Shown: positions 26,902 to 40,424 of the stretch, piece by piece
Layout: every line of letters starts with the position of its first letter
Position numbering within the stretch: the stretch's first letter is position 1
DNA from: Sphagnum magellanicum
Lineage: Eukaryota > Streptophyta > Sphagnopsida > Sphagnales > Sphagnaceae
Length of the DNA: 64,000 bases
Assembly: GCA_021904315.1 (NCBI GenBank)
Contig: CM038917.1
Span: 11,826,041-11,890,040 of the forward strand
Direction of reading: 5' to 3'
Made by a program: the position numbers and the translations under genes
The notes under the pieces: model-generated
Told to the model about the DNA's origin: nothing
The model's input: only the letters and a program-made list of their open reading frames with translations
The model's database searches: none

Positions 26902-29234
26902 AAAGTGAAAATACCCATGTTGGGTGGATATTTGATTTTGTTAATAGCTTTTAGTTCTCAAGGTTAAAACATTTCACAATGAAAGAAAAAACCATTGGTT
27001 TTGATATTTCTAGAGGTGAAAAAAAATCAAAATTAAAGAATTGGCTACTTCATTTATTTCACAAACTTCAAAAAACATTTTTTAGGGAAGGACTAATAAA
27101 GAACCAATAATTTTGTGGGTATTTATCTAAGTTTTAATTCATTAAAGAAAAAGAACCATGATTATGTATCAAAACAATAACTTTGTTTGATAATCACGGT
27201 TATACATTAAGAACTAATTCTTTGATTTTTTGAGACTTATAGTTTATATATTAGAAATAGATCTTTGATTTTTTTGAAAAACATTTTATTATCTTAAGAA
27301 TTGTCTTCATATATGTCAAGGTCTACTAACCACTCAACATAAGTATGGATTAGTGTTGGATGGTTCTTCATTATTTAGTATAATCTACACTTTTGATTTT
27401 ACATCCATCATGGATAATGGTTTTGGGTCCCAGTGGAATATTTGGAAATTTAATAACCTTTAATTGGATTTAGTTCCAATGTTTTCCATCAAACTAATGA
27501 CAAGTTCCAATTTCAATTGGGTTATCTCAAAATGTCAAAGAGTCCATTGGTTCCTATTTAAGTTCTTAATTGTCAAAAGGTTCTATATCCAATTTTTCAT
27601 TTCATTTTTGCTTGCCTAAGTAATTCTCAATTAACAATTGTCTTTTAAATAGGTCGATTAGTAGGTAGGTTGGGTTAGGTCCCAATTAGTTATTGGTTAG
27701 CTTCCAATTTGGAAAAACTTGAATTTTTACTTGGAAGTATGTGAACATTAAGAAAGAAAAAAATAAAATAAAATTATTGTGTTCTATTGCACCACTTAAA
27801 TTTGTAAATTTTAAATATGGAAAGTTGTTTGAACATTACAAATGGAAACAAATTCAAAGGACCTAACTTATTTGTGGTATGGAGTGTAACAAGTAGGATG
27901 GGTATTTTTTATCCTTGCCTGTCTTTCTTCCCTCACTTCTTATTGCAAGAATTAAATCCGGCCCAATGATTCTAGGTGCATATGTTGATGCACATCCAAT
28001 TTCCAAGGGAAGATTACCTTCCAGAGGGAACTTTTGCAACAATCACACACATGCCAAAAACATTTATGCAAAAAAACCATGGGGACTTTTATTATGAAAC
28101 AAGTTTGTGATCCAACATTTGTGACAACACACATTCATCCAAAATAATGGACAATTATATTATGAAAGTTGCAATTTATACTCCGTAATGTGGAAAACCA
28201 TTGAACTAATGTTTGAAGGCTAAAATGAAACCAACAATAAGCCTTTCAATGAAAAATGTTCCTAAACAACAACATTTCCATTAACTATGTTCACTATTTT
28301 CTCATGCTTCATAAGACTTGGCACACAACACACAACCTTGAAAGAAGATTATGGGTAATTTTGGATTAAATAACCCCTACCTTGGTAGAATTAGTTTGTC
28401 ACACTCATTATGTTGGTGGATCCCAAAAACCAAAAATTTCCAAAACATCCTTAATGATTAAAAAAAACACAAAATCTTCAAATAATTCTTGAAGACTATA
28501 AAATTTGTTTGTCATGATTTCTCACAAATGCACCTTGAGTTCCCACCTTCATTCTATCACACTACCCACATTTGACATTCTCACAACTTATTATCTTCCT
28601 AATTACACTCAACATTAATGTGACAAACCTTGCATTCTTCAATTATTTCATCATTTTCACTAACCTTTAAATTAGTGTAACCCAAGCTACTGCCTTCACA
28701 TTATACTTTCAAAACAAAAACTTAAAGTCTAATGGTGTTATCATCCACCTCCAAAAGCCCAATCTTACCCATATTATCTTCATTTTCCTCCATCAAAGTT
28801 TTTTTCCATTTCCATGAATTCTTCCATGCATTACAAGAAAGTCCATCTTTTGCAACTTGATTTATGATTAGGTTGTTAATCATTGAAGACATCTATGACT
28901 ACATGATTATGTAGTCAAATAAAACATGTCGTTTATGACATTTAGTCGCTAGTGTTGTTCAATCACAAGACAATTTGTAATTATGAATTTTGCTATAAAA
29001 TCATGGAGGCCATCAGTGCTTGATGAGATCCATAAATTATGGCTATTATATATAATTCATTAAACATGAAATAAATATGTTATCCATCCATGCCATGTAG
29101 ACACATGGTGTGTAGTCGCATGGTATAAAGGTTAAAAACCCAACTTATATGTTAGGAATGTACACCCTAGCCTACATAAGAATGTAGGTTAATTTAGTTA
29201 GCAAGCCAAGCTAATTAGGTAGACAACTAAGTTG

Positions 29235-29315
29235 CAAGTGTGAGGCCTTGAACCTTTCACCTCCACATTGAAAGAATAAGTCTTTAACCCCCACTAACCA
29301 TTGCACCACATGATT
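29235..29315 (-). mobile_element. tRNA-derived SINE-like head
   Basis: On the minus strand an A-box-like word (TGGTGCAATGGTTAGTGG, within 29288-29310) is followed about 40 bp later by a good B box, AGGTTCAAGGCC (29244-29255). This spacing matches internal Pol III promoters of tRNA genes and tRNA-derived SINEs. No tRNA cloverleaf can be completed, so it is not called a tRNA gene. TAGG/TAGT repeats begin about 50 bp away on the upstream side. Confidence 0.45.
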
Positions 29316-29369
29316 TTTATATGACAAAAATTGTCACCATATTGTTATAAACATGTTTTTAAAACCTAC

Positions 29370-29650
29370 TTTATAAGTTAGGTACCTAGGTAATAGGTAA
29401 GTAGGTAGGTAGGTAAATAGGTAAGTACACACATATGTACATATGTAGTACCTACAAGGTAGGTAGATAAATAGGTAGGTATTTAATAGTTAGTAGGTAG
29501 GTAGGTAAGTACGTATGTATTACTTAGTAAATAAGTAGATAATAGGTAGTACTAGCCCATAGGTATTAGTTACTTTATAGGTAACTAGTAAATAATTAAT
29601 AGGTAGCTAGCACTTAGTTAAATTACTAATATAGGTAGGTTATTAATGTA
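29370..29650. repeat. Degenerate TAGG/GGTA tetranucleotide repeat tract
   Basis: About 280 bp dominated by TAGG, TAGT and TAAG tetramers (for example GGTAGGTAGGTAGG near 29405-29418), interrupted by substitutions. A similar tract occurs at 47222-47358 and shorter ones near 50585 and 51050. Confidence 0.85.
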
Positions 29651-32600
29651 TGTAGGCTAGTCATGTAGTCACAAAATAGTTTTAATCTAGTCATGTAGTC
29701 ATAATGCAATTGCAATGTAATCATAAATTTGAGTACAAGTATATGACTAAAGACATATGACTACATGACTAGATTACGACAGTAGTCATAAATATCCAAG
29801 TCATGAAAGACATGTTTTGGCATTGTGATGGACATTGTTCTCATTTGAACATCATTAATTTGATTTTTATAAATGTTCACAAGCATTTCGAAGTTTTCTA
29901 TGCACAATTGGGAACATTACATGTTTATGCATATATTTTCAATGTAAACATTCTTTCTACTTCAATTTGTGATTAAATAATTCCTAAAATCTTTTGAATC
30001 ACAAAAGCAACATAAGTAAATTGTGATTCATGAACTTTCCACCATGCAAAAAGGTTAATCTCAATGAGGTCATACAATTATGTACTTTTAAAATTGTTCA
30101 CAATAAAGGCACAACATCATTGTTAGCAATGGAGTTCAAAGTTTTATATGCACAAACTAGGAATGGGAATAAAACATATTCGTCATACTCACCTACGATT
30201 AGTTGTGTTTTTTCCTTCCCAACATATTGTATGTTTAGTTTTAGGCTTTTGAAATATGAGTCCAACATCATATTTAACATGTTATAAACTTTGATTTCCT
30301 ATAAGAACAACATAAATTAAAGGAAGGGTTATAGAACTATTATTATTTGGTTTTGCATTCATTGTTATAGAATTTTTAATCAAAATCTTGGGTTTTTGAG
30401 AAGTCAACTACTAAATAGTTTGTTTACATTTGGAGGACAAGAAAGATTGCAACAACAAGCGCATTAGACAACAACTAGTAACCTTGTGTGGGTTATTGTC
30501 TCTTGCAAAATAATTAACATTCTTTGATGGAAATTGATGTTAGTTCAACACAAACTTTGGTGTTGTACATGTTACATATTGGTAACATTAGACATAATAT
30601 GACCCCAACAACTCCTTATAGATGGTATTGTCAACCCCAAAACTTGACATGAAATAATAGAAATAAGGATAAAGGTCATAGTTGAGATATTGTTACTTTC
30701 ATTGTTGACACATGCAAGAATCTTAACATTTAAGCCATATGTTGTTAACACCTCATTAACTTGTAAGGCCATGACAATCCTAGATGTGTTAACATTCTCA
30801 AACATGTCAATGGTTCAATGACCATATTCCCAATTGTGGTTCAAAAAATGGACAATAAAAACAAAAATGTTTATTCTTCTTCTTCACATTTATAAATCAA
30901 AACTCATTATGAAAGTGTCACATGTTTCAAAAGCCTCATAAACCATTTATTTTTTTCTTTTTAAGCCAACTTTGGCAAAATTATCATTAATTAATGTATT
31001 GAAGGAAAGTTGACATGAGGATTCTACCGTAGAATTAATCATCTAAAAAATGGTGACTTAATAAAAAAACAAAGGCACCAATTTTTTAGCAATAAACAAG
31101 ATGAAATCCTATAATTCAATTTGTTTTTTATGAAGATTATTTTTATTATAGGGACCAACACTACCAAAAAATGATGCAATGTTGGATGGGGTGGGGGCCA
31201 AACCTTTTTTTTGGTAGTTCATCTATCTTCAAATCCAAAATCTTGTTCACTTTCTTTAGCTTGAAAATTTTGGTGAATGGTTTCCAAATGTTTTTAAAAA
31301 ACTAAAATTATGTTCATGGACTTGTAGCTAATGATATCATTTCTCACATACCAACAGCTAAATAACACAAAATGCATTTTAATTGTTTAACTGGGATTGA
31401 GTTAGAATTTACTTTTGCAACATTATTTGAAACATAGAAAGCCCATGATGTGGTAATGTGACTTTCCAACTTCCAAAAATCTCATTGTTTTGCCAATGCC
31501 AACCATAATATTCTATCATCCACAACTATGGAAGATGGATTTGCTTCATTCGGAATAGGAATACTAGCAAAAACCAACACAAGTTGATGTAGCCACACAA
31601 GTAGTAACATCCCAGTCTATTGTCTTAGATTCCATCTTGATGACATTATAAACTTGGATATTTGTAATAGGTTGTATGTTGTCCACATCCTCCATCTTCT
31701 ATGTACCTTTATGGAAACAACAATAGTTGTGTTAGTCATAAGTTACAAAACAAACAAAAGGGTAATTCTCAAGGATTCACCTACTACAACATCTCATTTT
31801 GAAAGGATAGGTTGCACTCTTATGACATGAAATTCAACACATTAATCATTAATACCCATTTATTCAAAAAACAAAAAATGAAAGGAGAGAAAAAGTACAT
31901 ACCTTACCTATTGTCAAAAAAACAAAAGACCTATGTGATGAAAAAGAGCTACAAAGAATTACAATGTGGTGGAGAATAATTGTATCATGGAAAAGAATAT
32001 TCAAATCTACAAAAGAAAAAGACACAATTAGTAGAAGGCAAATGACAAAAACCTACAATATGTTGCAAAGGAACACCCCAATAATGTAAAGCCAACGAAA
32101 ATCGTGTGGTAACAAACATCAATTTTGTTATAATGGAACAAGCTACAAAGGAGTAGTACAAGGCATGTTTTATACACAATAACAAAACACACAACCGACA
32201 AAAGGAATATATATTTTTATATATACGAGAAAAGATTACAAAGCATGACCTTAGAATGCAAGGTGAAAACAAAGATCATAATGAAAATGAACTACAAACT
32301 GTTAACAAAAATTAGAAAACACAACCAAGAAAGGAAAAACCTTGAACAGAAACAAAGTTATAAACAAACATCATCAAATGCAAAACATAAGTCAAAAGTG
32401 AAACCCAACAAGAATGTAAGGCAAAAATGAAAATTTACCCAAAACAAAAAAAAAAAATGCGAGTTGAATGTGAAACCCAACAAGAATGCAAGTCGATAGA
32501 GATGAAAACTAGACACCTTATAAACAAACACCTCAAAACACAAAATGCAAGTTGAAAATAAAACACAATGAATACATAGGTTATTTGCGATTTTAGAAAA

Positions 32601-32682
32601 CAAATCACGAAGGTGAAGAGCAAGAGAAAGACGACAAAAGGGGAAAGAAAGAGGGAGATGGGAAACAAAAACAATGAAGAGC

Positions 32683-33105
32683 AAACCCTAAAGGACAAAG
32701 GCAAACCCTAAAAGGAACCCTAAAACCCTTAACCCCTACAACTAGAACGAGAACCAGATTTTTGCAAATATCCTGATTTGGTTCAATGCCGATAACCTAA
32801 CACCTAACTGACCACCCAGGTCTGGTTACCAAAAAAATTTACTGGATCTACAGTCTGGTTCCAGTTGCCTTGCTTCCAAACCTAAGAACCAGAGGTTAGG
32901 TTCCAGGTCGGTTCTTTGGAATCGAAAGGGGAACCGGCAGTTCTAAACCGTCAAAGCGGGCCAACCGCCCAGCGTTGCTACGGACCCCATGATACCCGGA
33001 TCAGTGACACCCGGGAAACCAACACTGTTATGGAACCCCGTGATACCCGGGAACAGCCCCTGGGGCCCGAAACGAGGAGGGCTTTAGGAATTAGGGTTAG
33101 GGTTT
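32683..33105 (+). promoter_or_regulatory. Telo-box cluster upstream of valyl-tRNA synthetase
   Basis: AAACCCTA occurs at 32683-32690 and 32703-32710, and its complement within TTAGGGTTAGGGTTT at 33091-33105. Telo-boxes (AAACCCTAA) are established elements of plant promoters for ribosomal-protein and other translation genes, so their position before a tRNA synthetase fits. The same interval holds a short GC-rich tandem with ATACCCGG words (32990-33055). The transcription start is not identifiable by eye. Confidence 0.5.
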
Positions 33106-33394
33106 GGCGGCCAAAGAAAGAAGAGAAGCAGCTATGCCTATCACGTTGCCTGCGAAACTATTGCTCTTGTAGTGTGGCAGCGCCATCAGGTGAGGGAGCG
33201 TCAGGGAGCTTCCATCTCCAGCATCACAAATGGGTGGACCGGAGAAGGAGGTCAGTTGTCTCTGACTTTGCAGGGAATTGGGTTTTTAATATTTTTTTGT
33301 GAAAGAAATTCTTCTGGGTTCCATCAGCTGGAGTGAGAAATCAAGACTCTCTGGGCGAAGTTTGTTGGTTTGTGACCGAGATTTGTGGTTGCAG

Positions 33395-36300
33395 GTGGTG
33401 GATGGAGCTCTCGGAGCTCAAGAAGGAGCGCAGCAGCAGCAAGAAGATCCGGAGAAGAAGAAGAAGAGAGAAGAGAAGGTGAGTCCATGGCTGTACAATC
33501 TTAGAACCTTGCATTATATGACGAAAGAATAGCTCAGAGAAAGAATGATTGATTGCGGAAGTGGGTGCTGCTCGTGCCTGCTACATATCTGAGAGCATTT
33601 GATTTTCTAATTAGAGATGGTTTAGTTTGCATAACTGAATGATGTAAGAGTATGTGTAGGCAAGAGAGAAGGAGTTGAAGAAGTTGAAGGCGGCACAGAA
33701 GGCAGAAGCTGCTAAAGCTCCAGCTCCACCCTCAAAGAAGTCTGAACAGAAAGCAAAGAAAGCAGCAGCAGCCGCAAGCAATGAAGCAGATGCTGTCGAT
33801 CCTTTCACACCTCCAGGAACGAAAAAACTATTGGCTCCGGAGATGGCCAAATCTTACAACCCTAAGGCCGTTGAAGCATCGTGAGTTCTCGAGTTTGTCT
33901 TCCAAACCACAATGTCTGTTTCCTTAGTGCCAAATTCAATCTTGTTTCCTTAACACTCTTTACCATTTCTGTCTGTTTTTTTTCCCCCCTGCAGATGGTA
34001 TGAATGGTGGGAAAAGTCAGGTTTCTTCGTTGCTGATCCCAAGAGCAAGAAGCCACCATTTGTGATTGTAAGATTTTGCAGCATAACATCTGAATGAGGT
34101 TTTTTTTCCCCTCCAGTTCATGGAATTTCAGGGCTACCAGGATTCAGTGAATTTTAGGGTCTCCAAGTCTGGTGTGAAAGCTTTCATTTATTGGCTCTGG
34201 TTCATGAACAGGTTGTGCCACCACCGAATGTGACAGGAGCACTTCACATTGGTCATGCTCTCACTGGTGCAATTGAGGTTTAAACTCTATCCTTTGAATG
34301 TTCAGCTTACTGTGATCTGATGTTCTTGATGATTGATGACCAAAATTTTTGCGTCTCTTTTTTTCTTTTGAACCATAAGTTGCCTCTTGCAGGATATGCT
34401 GGTCAGATGGCGGCGGATGAGTGGGTACAACACTTTGTGGGTTCCTGGGGTTGACCATGCTGGTATTGCAACACAGGTGATGCTCCAAAAATTCCAAAAG
34501 ACTCTTATAGCCTACAGTGGTAAAGCAGATGTTGCAATTCTTGTTGACAATGGCAATATTTTGTTACTGTTTTTTTGGATCAGGTGGTAGTGGAAAAGAA
34601 AATTATGAAGGAGGGAAACAAGACAAGACATGACCTTGGACGAGAGCAATTTGTAGCTGAGGTACTTGGATATTTTTTGTTTATTTATTCTGATCATCCG
34701 TTTTCTCTGCTAGTCTCAATTTTTCATTATGGGTTTTCCTCTCAGTTTTTTTTGTTGCAAAGCTGAGCATTGTAAATTTTACACATGGATTCAAAAGTGC
34801 AGGATTAACCAGAGGTTGATGGTGGGCCATTACAGGTGTACAAATGGAAGGAGCAATCTGGAGGCACCATTTGCAATCAGTTTCGCCGCACTGGCATGTC
34901 CCTAGACTGGTCTCGAGAGGTATATTCATCTGCAGAATGTTCACTCAGCATTTCCAGATCTTTTAAGTTGAGCCACTGTGGATTTTGGCATCAACCTTTC
35001 TCAACATTTGTGTCAAGGGCTGATTGGCATAGTGGGTGCTATTTGTTTGATGCAGTGTTTCACAATGGATGCAAAGCTCTCAAAGGCAGTGACAGAAGCA
35101 TTTATCCGGCTTCACAAAGATGGTCTCATTTACAGGTTAAACATGCCCCTCTGGTTCTCAAAAGAAGCCTACATCTTTGGCTGCCATTTCAATTTTATGT
35201 TTAGAATCAGGTATCTTCCAGCAAAGGGACAGCTACTGTTGCACATAATTGATGCACAGACAAGGGGTCCAGAATGATAATTGAATGACAAATCATGTGA
35301 CCTAACTGGTATGTCTTGTAATGTGATTCTCTTGTGTTTTTAGTTCTGGGAAACTTCTTGTGTTTTCAGAGACAACCGACTTGGGAACTGGGATTGTGTG
35401 CTGAGGACCGCCATCTCAGATATTGAGGTAACCTCAACTTTCATATTAGTGTGTCATCCTCTCTATCATTTGCTTCCCTGGAAATGCATCTCTACTTAGA
35501 GTTCCCAGGAATATGTGACCAATGAATGATTGGGTTATCTGAATCTCATTCTCAAGGTTTCCAGGATGCTTCTGAAGCTCTTGAAAACTCCTTTTCTTTT
35601 CCTGGCTGAACTGTGACTCTGTTTAATTTAAGATGAGTGCATATGGTATTTTGGTTGTTGTCCCCCCACCCCACCAAATTTTAGACCTTTTTGAAACATT
35701 TATGTCTTGATCCAGGGTAGATTGGAAGGTTTGTACTCATGACAAATTCTCTATTTGAGCATTTTTTCCTGAAGGCAAGTGTATCTTGTAGGTGGATTAT
35801 GTGGATCTCAAAGGGCGGACATTACGTCGAGTACCAGGATATGACAAACCTGTTGAATTCGGGGCCATTACATCATTCGCTTACCCACTTGAGAGTGGGG
35901 AGGGTGAAATTATTGTTGCTACAACACGGCCTGAAACTATGCTTGGAGACACAGCTGTAGCAGTCCACCCCGAAGATCCACGGTACAAACATCTTCATGG
36001 AACATTTGTGGTGCATCCGTTCAATGGCCGCAAAATCCCAATCATTTGTGATGACATCCTTGTTGATATGGCTTTTGGAACTGGTGCTGTAAAGGTGAGC
36101 CCTAATTCTACATTAACTCCGAAGCCTTGTGATTGCTTGATGTGTCCCGACTCCTGACATAACTCAATAGTGGAGGTGAGATTTTCCAACCTCAAAGTGT
36201 TCAAACCAGGGTTTAGGGTTTAAGAGGTAAGCAAGCACTATTCTGTGACAAAATTTATGTTTGCTAAACAGTACAGGCAGAAGTTTGTTTTCCAGCTTTT

Positions 36301-39300
36301 GTGGGAAAGTCTGAATATCAACAAGCTGACTTAAAAGCTAGGGTTTCCTGTCAACGGTGAGCTTTTCCCAGCTCTTCAGCTACATGGGAGTTGAGACTTG
36401 TCAATATTCTGTTTCTCTGCAGATCACACCAGCGCATGACCCAAATGATTTTGAGGTGGGAAAGCGACACAATCTGGAGGTGATAAATATTTTCACTGAT
36501 GATGGAAAAATTAACAGCAATGGAGGCAAGGCTTATGAGGGCATGAAACGATTCGATGCTCGAGAGGCTGTTGTAAGGGATTTGGAAAAGAAGGTGAACC
36601 CTGAGCTCTGTTCTATTTACAATAGGGTGGATTCTCACAAGCTTACAAGATTCTAACTGGCATCCATTCTGAGTTGTTGTTCTTTTACCCACAATGCTGA
36701 AGATGGCTTGCAAAAATGTAATGACCTTGAGGAGGGCCATTGTTCTCTAGGCAGAATCATAATGCTAACGAGGAACTGGGTTTGGTTTCATTGTTTCTTG
36801 GGATTGGAAGGGCCTGTATAAAGGGGTTGTGGACAATGCCATGAGGCTGGGTATTTGCTCTAGAAGTGGTGATGTTATAGAGCCTATGATCAAGCCCCAA
36901 TGGTATGTTGTCATTTTCTGTACTGGCATATGCAATTTCATTTATGTCAGTTTGTGAGTTATGCTTAACAAGGACAGGATTTCATGCTTTCATGTACTTT
37001 AACCTCATTTTGGCCTTAAATATTAGCAATAGATGGAGATGCCAGCTGAAACCACAGTGCAACTCTCTGTCATCCTTCGAATTCTTAGTGCCTTTGAAGC
37101 AGTTAATCCAGAGGGCCACATAGAACTTAGATGTCAAAATTCTGCAGAATGGTTTGTCAACAAGAAACAGAGGAAATAATGTGATTATTTCACTTTGGGC
37201 AGGTATGTCGACTGCAAAGAAATGGCAAATGAAGCATGCAATGCAGTACGGGATGGTCGGCTTCAAATTATACCTAGCCAGTTTGAGGACACGTGGTTCA
37301 GGTTTCTATTGCTGTTCTTTCATTTGCCTTCTATTCACATATTGCTGCCTCAGAAACATTCCCATGTTACATTGGATATCAAGTTTGTTTCAAGTGTGAT
37401 ATTTCAGTAGACTCTGTTTTTTTGCAGGTGGTTGGAGAACATTCGAGATTGGTGTATTTCACGGCAGCTTTGGTGGGGTCACCAAGTGCCTGCATATTAC
37501 ATAACATTGGAGGATGATTTACTGACAGAAATGGGGGCTTACAATGATCATTGGGTTGTAGCCCATGATGAAAGTGAGGCTGAACGGATTGCAAAGGAGA
37601 AGTTTCCAGGGAAGAAGCTCAAAATCAACCAGGATCCTGATGTGCTGGACACCTGGTTCTCATCAGGATTATTCCCATTCTCAGTAATGGGGTGGCCTGA
37701 TGAGACTCCTGATCTTCGTGAATTTTATCCAACGTCACTTTTGGAGACTGGACATGATATTTTGTTCTTTTGGGTGGCACGTATGGTCATGCTGGGGATG
37801 AAACTAACAGGGAAATGCCCTTTCAAGCAGGTACTTCGAGACTCTGAGCCAACATGAGCTGGATTCTTGATGAATAAGTACACAGTTGTCAGAGAAATTC
37901 TTCTCAAGTCTCAGTAGAATGCTTCTTTAAGGTCTAAACATTCTGTTGACAGGATGCATTTCTGTCATTCTAAGCCTGAGCTGGTGTTTTGTACACTGGT
38001 GAACACATGGAGCAGATGTTGGGGCTATCCTCTTCTAGAGGATTCATGACACCTGTAAATTTTTGGTTGCAGGTGTTTTTGCATGCAATGGTGAGGGATG
38101 CTCATGGTCGCAAGATGTCAAAGTCACTTGGTAATGTTATAGATCCACTGGAAGTGATCAATGGGGTTACGCTACAGGATCTCCATAAACGCATTGAGCA
38201 GGGCAATCTTGATGCCCGTGAAGTTGAAAAAGCAAAGGCTGGTCAAGTTGCAGATTTCCCAAATGGGATAGCAGAATGTGGGGCAGACGCCTTACGCTTT
38301 GCTCTTGTGGCCTACACTGCTCAGGTATGGTTTTCACTATTGTTATTGTTATTTGTCAACTATCTGAGTGTTGTTTTGTTGATCACAAACAAACCTCAAC
38401 AGATGCATGGAGAAACTTGCATATATATGTAAATGAGGGGTGATGGTAGTGCCTAATGCTACATGCATTAGTGCTGTGGAAAGCACATGGTGGTGATGTG
38501 GGATTTGCTGGTTTTTTTCAGACAGTGAATATAAACCTTGACATTCTACGGGTAGTGGGGTATCGTCAATGGTGCAACAAGCTCTGGAATGTGATTCGTT
38601 TTGCAATGATGTATCTGGGGACAAGTTTTGAGCCTTCTTTGACTCTGGATGTGGTGTCCCTCCCTCTGAGCTGCAAGTGGATTCTTTCAGTCCTCAACAA
38701 GACTGTGGATAGAACCATAAAGGGATTGGAAAATTTTGAGTTCTCAGAATCTACTACAGCTTTGCATTCATGGTGGCTTTATCAACTTTGTGATGTCTTC
38801 ATCGAACTTATAAAACCAGTGATGCATGGAGATGATGAGGAATTGAAGAAGCAGACACGGGATACATTGTGGGTATGTCTAGACACCGGTTTGCGTTTGT
38901 TGCACCCTTTTATGCCGTTTTTAACAGAGGAGTTATGGCAACGGCTTCCTCAAAAACCAGGGGTTGTGAAAGCTAAGTCATCAATTATGGTAGCAGATTA
39001 CCCAACTGTCATCCAGGTTAGTTGGTTCCCTGCCCAGTCTTTTTCTCTTTATAAAATATATTTACTTGTCCGACCAAGTTCTGTAAGCTCTCCAGCAGAC
39101 TCTTCTGCTTGAAGTTACAATTGTTACTTTGAAGTGATTCTTTTTTCTTCCTTACATGGAAGTGTTGAAATGAACATGGAAAGTTGTAAGAGGTTATGGA
39201 AATATCCTGGTAGTTCTCTTCCAACAACTGGTTGAAGATCTTTCTGTAACCCAGTACAATGGATTATATTTTGTTTATTAATTTGGAAGATTTGGGTGGC

Positions 39301-40424
39301 TCTTTTGCTTTGAAGGAATGGAGGAATGAAGAGGCAGAAGCAGAAATGGCAGTGATTGAAGCTATAGTCCGGGCTACTCGATCTTTACGCATGGTTTATG
39401 ATTTGCAACCAAGGATCAGGTTATCCTTTTTCTTACACATGATTATCACTTCTGGGGTCGAAGTAACTGCACCCATGTAGAAGTTCTGTCATAGAAAGGG
39501 CTTTAAGTGTTGATATCTTACTATGAATATTTGTGCCTTTGACAGGCCAGAGCTTTATGTAATGTGCAAGACCAGTGAGATGGCCACACTCGTCAGAAAG
39601 ACCACTTCTGAAATCGGCACCCTGGCTTTGTCCTCTTCTGTACAGGTGTGCAACATGTAGAATACTGAAAAGTCGAAGTTTGGTATTTGATTTACTTTGG
39701 CAATTGTTTCACCCCTTGGTTTCGGTTGATTTCTGTATCAGATGTTACAAGAGCACAATGAGCCACCACTGGGTTGTGCAATCTCAGTTGTGAATGAGAA
39801 CGTGTCAGTCTATCTACTTTTGCGAAATGTGGTGGATGCTAGCATTGAGATAGCACGGCTTCAAAAGAAGCGAGATGATCTTATTGGGTATGTTTTCTGA
39901 AATCTAGGAGAATGAGTCAGGACTGGATAGCAGACTGTCATGTAGGGTTGGCAAGCACATATAACAAGCTACAGTATTTGGGCATTTCCATTCACCAAAA
40001 TCAGATCCATTAAATTCAGTAATTGCTTTCAAAATCAACACTGTGACTTGACTTTTAGGGTTTAGAGTTTGAACAAAAGCTGATGTTAAGCAATTCTGTG
40101 TTATATTTCTGTATGCTAGTTAATCTCTCCTAATCTGCCTGAGTCTTTGATACAGGCCACAAGATTTTGTAATTACTCAGGATCCACAGACTAGTTCCTG
40201 TAAAGGGAGCGCAATCTAATTTTTCCAAATGCATCTTCTGTGTTCTAATCCTGTGCAGACAGCAGAATGCATTGAGTAAGAGGATGAACACACCAGGCTA
40301 TACTGAGAATGTCCCAGAAGCAGTGCAAGAAGAACTCCAGGCCAAGTCCAGCAAACTCGTTGCAGAGCTTGAAAGTGTGGTGGAAGCTACACTCAATTTC
40401 CAGAAGCTTCTGATTGATCACTAG
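33395..40424 (+). CDS. ValRS: Valyl-tRNA synthetase, cytosolic type (at least 20 exons)
   Basis: Class I synthetase that charges tRNA-Val and edits mischarged Thr. Exons: 33395-33478, 33660-33880, 33995-34067, 34212-34277, 34393-34476, 34584-34661, 34836-34919, 35056-35135, 35370-35427, 35792-36094, 36423-36593, 36811-36902, 37203-37301, 37428-37830, 38073-38324, 38522-39016, 39316-39419, 39546-39645, 39742-39887, 40259-40424. All junctions are GT-AG and phases match, giving 3159 nt (1052 residues plus TAG). Landmarks: Lys-rich N-terminal extension ([12 protein letters not shown]), [15 protein letters not shown] (HIGH, near 138-141), [13 protein letters not shown], editing-domain [53 protein letters not shown] (near 646), the anticodon-binding domain, and a C-terminal coiled-coil tail. 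The first exon has no Met; the start exon lies upstream and is unresolved. One phase-compatible join uses a donor at 33189 and an acceptor at 33380. Confidence 0.95.

Larger units (their letters stand above)
18441..32640. other. 14-kb gene-empty AT-rich region
   Basis: No gene is recognised. Short ORFs have AT-biased translations (Phe/Leu/Ile/Lys/Asn) without motifs. The region holds a third, decayed palindromic GATCTTACACCTA motif (19624-19686), the 182-bp tandem duplication, a tRNA-like SINE head with adjacent TAGG repeats, and a weaker Pol III-like A/B box pair at 25506-25560. The stretch at 20.4-21.2 kb contains two diverged copies of a 0.5-kb sequence (compare CTTGGTGCCATTGGAAAGCC near 20440 with a similar phrase near 20980), suggesting an old duplication. 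Confidence 0.5.

Noticed and set aside
29370-29650. CRISPR-like array
   Set aside because: The units are 4-bp tetramers without spacers in a eukaryotic genome; this is a microsatellite.
32358-32704. Overlapping Phe/Leu-rich minus-strand ORFs before ValRS
   Set aside because: The hydrophobic translation results from AAAC/GAAA-rich plus-strand sequence and the frames contain internal near-repeats; no membrane-protein family is recognised.
33091-33105. Interstitial telomere repeat
   Set aside because: Only two TTAGGGT units occur; a promoter telo-box is the simpler reading.
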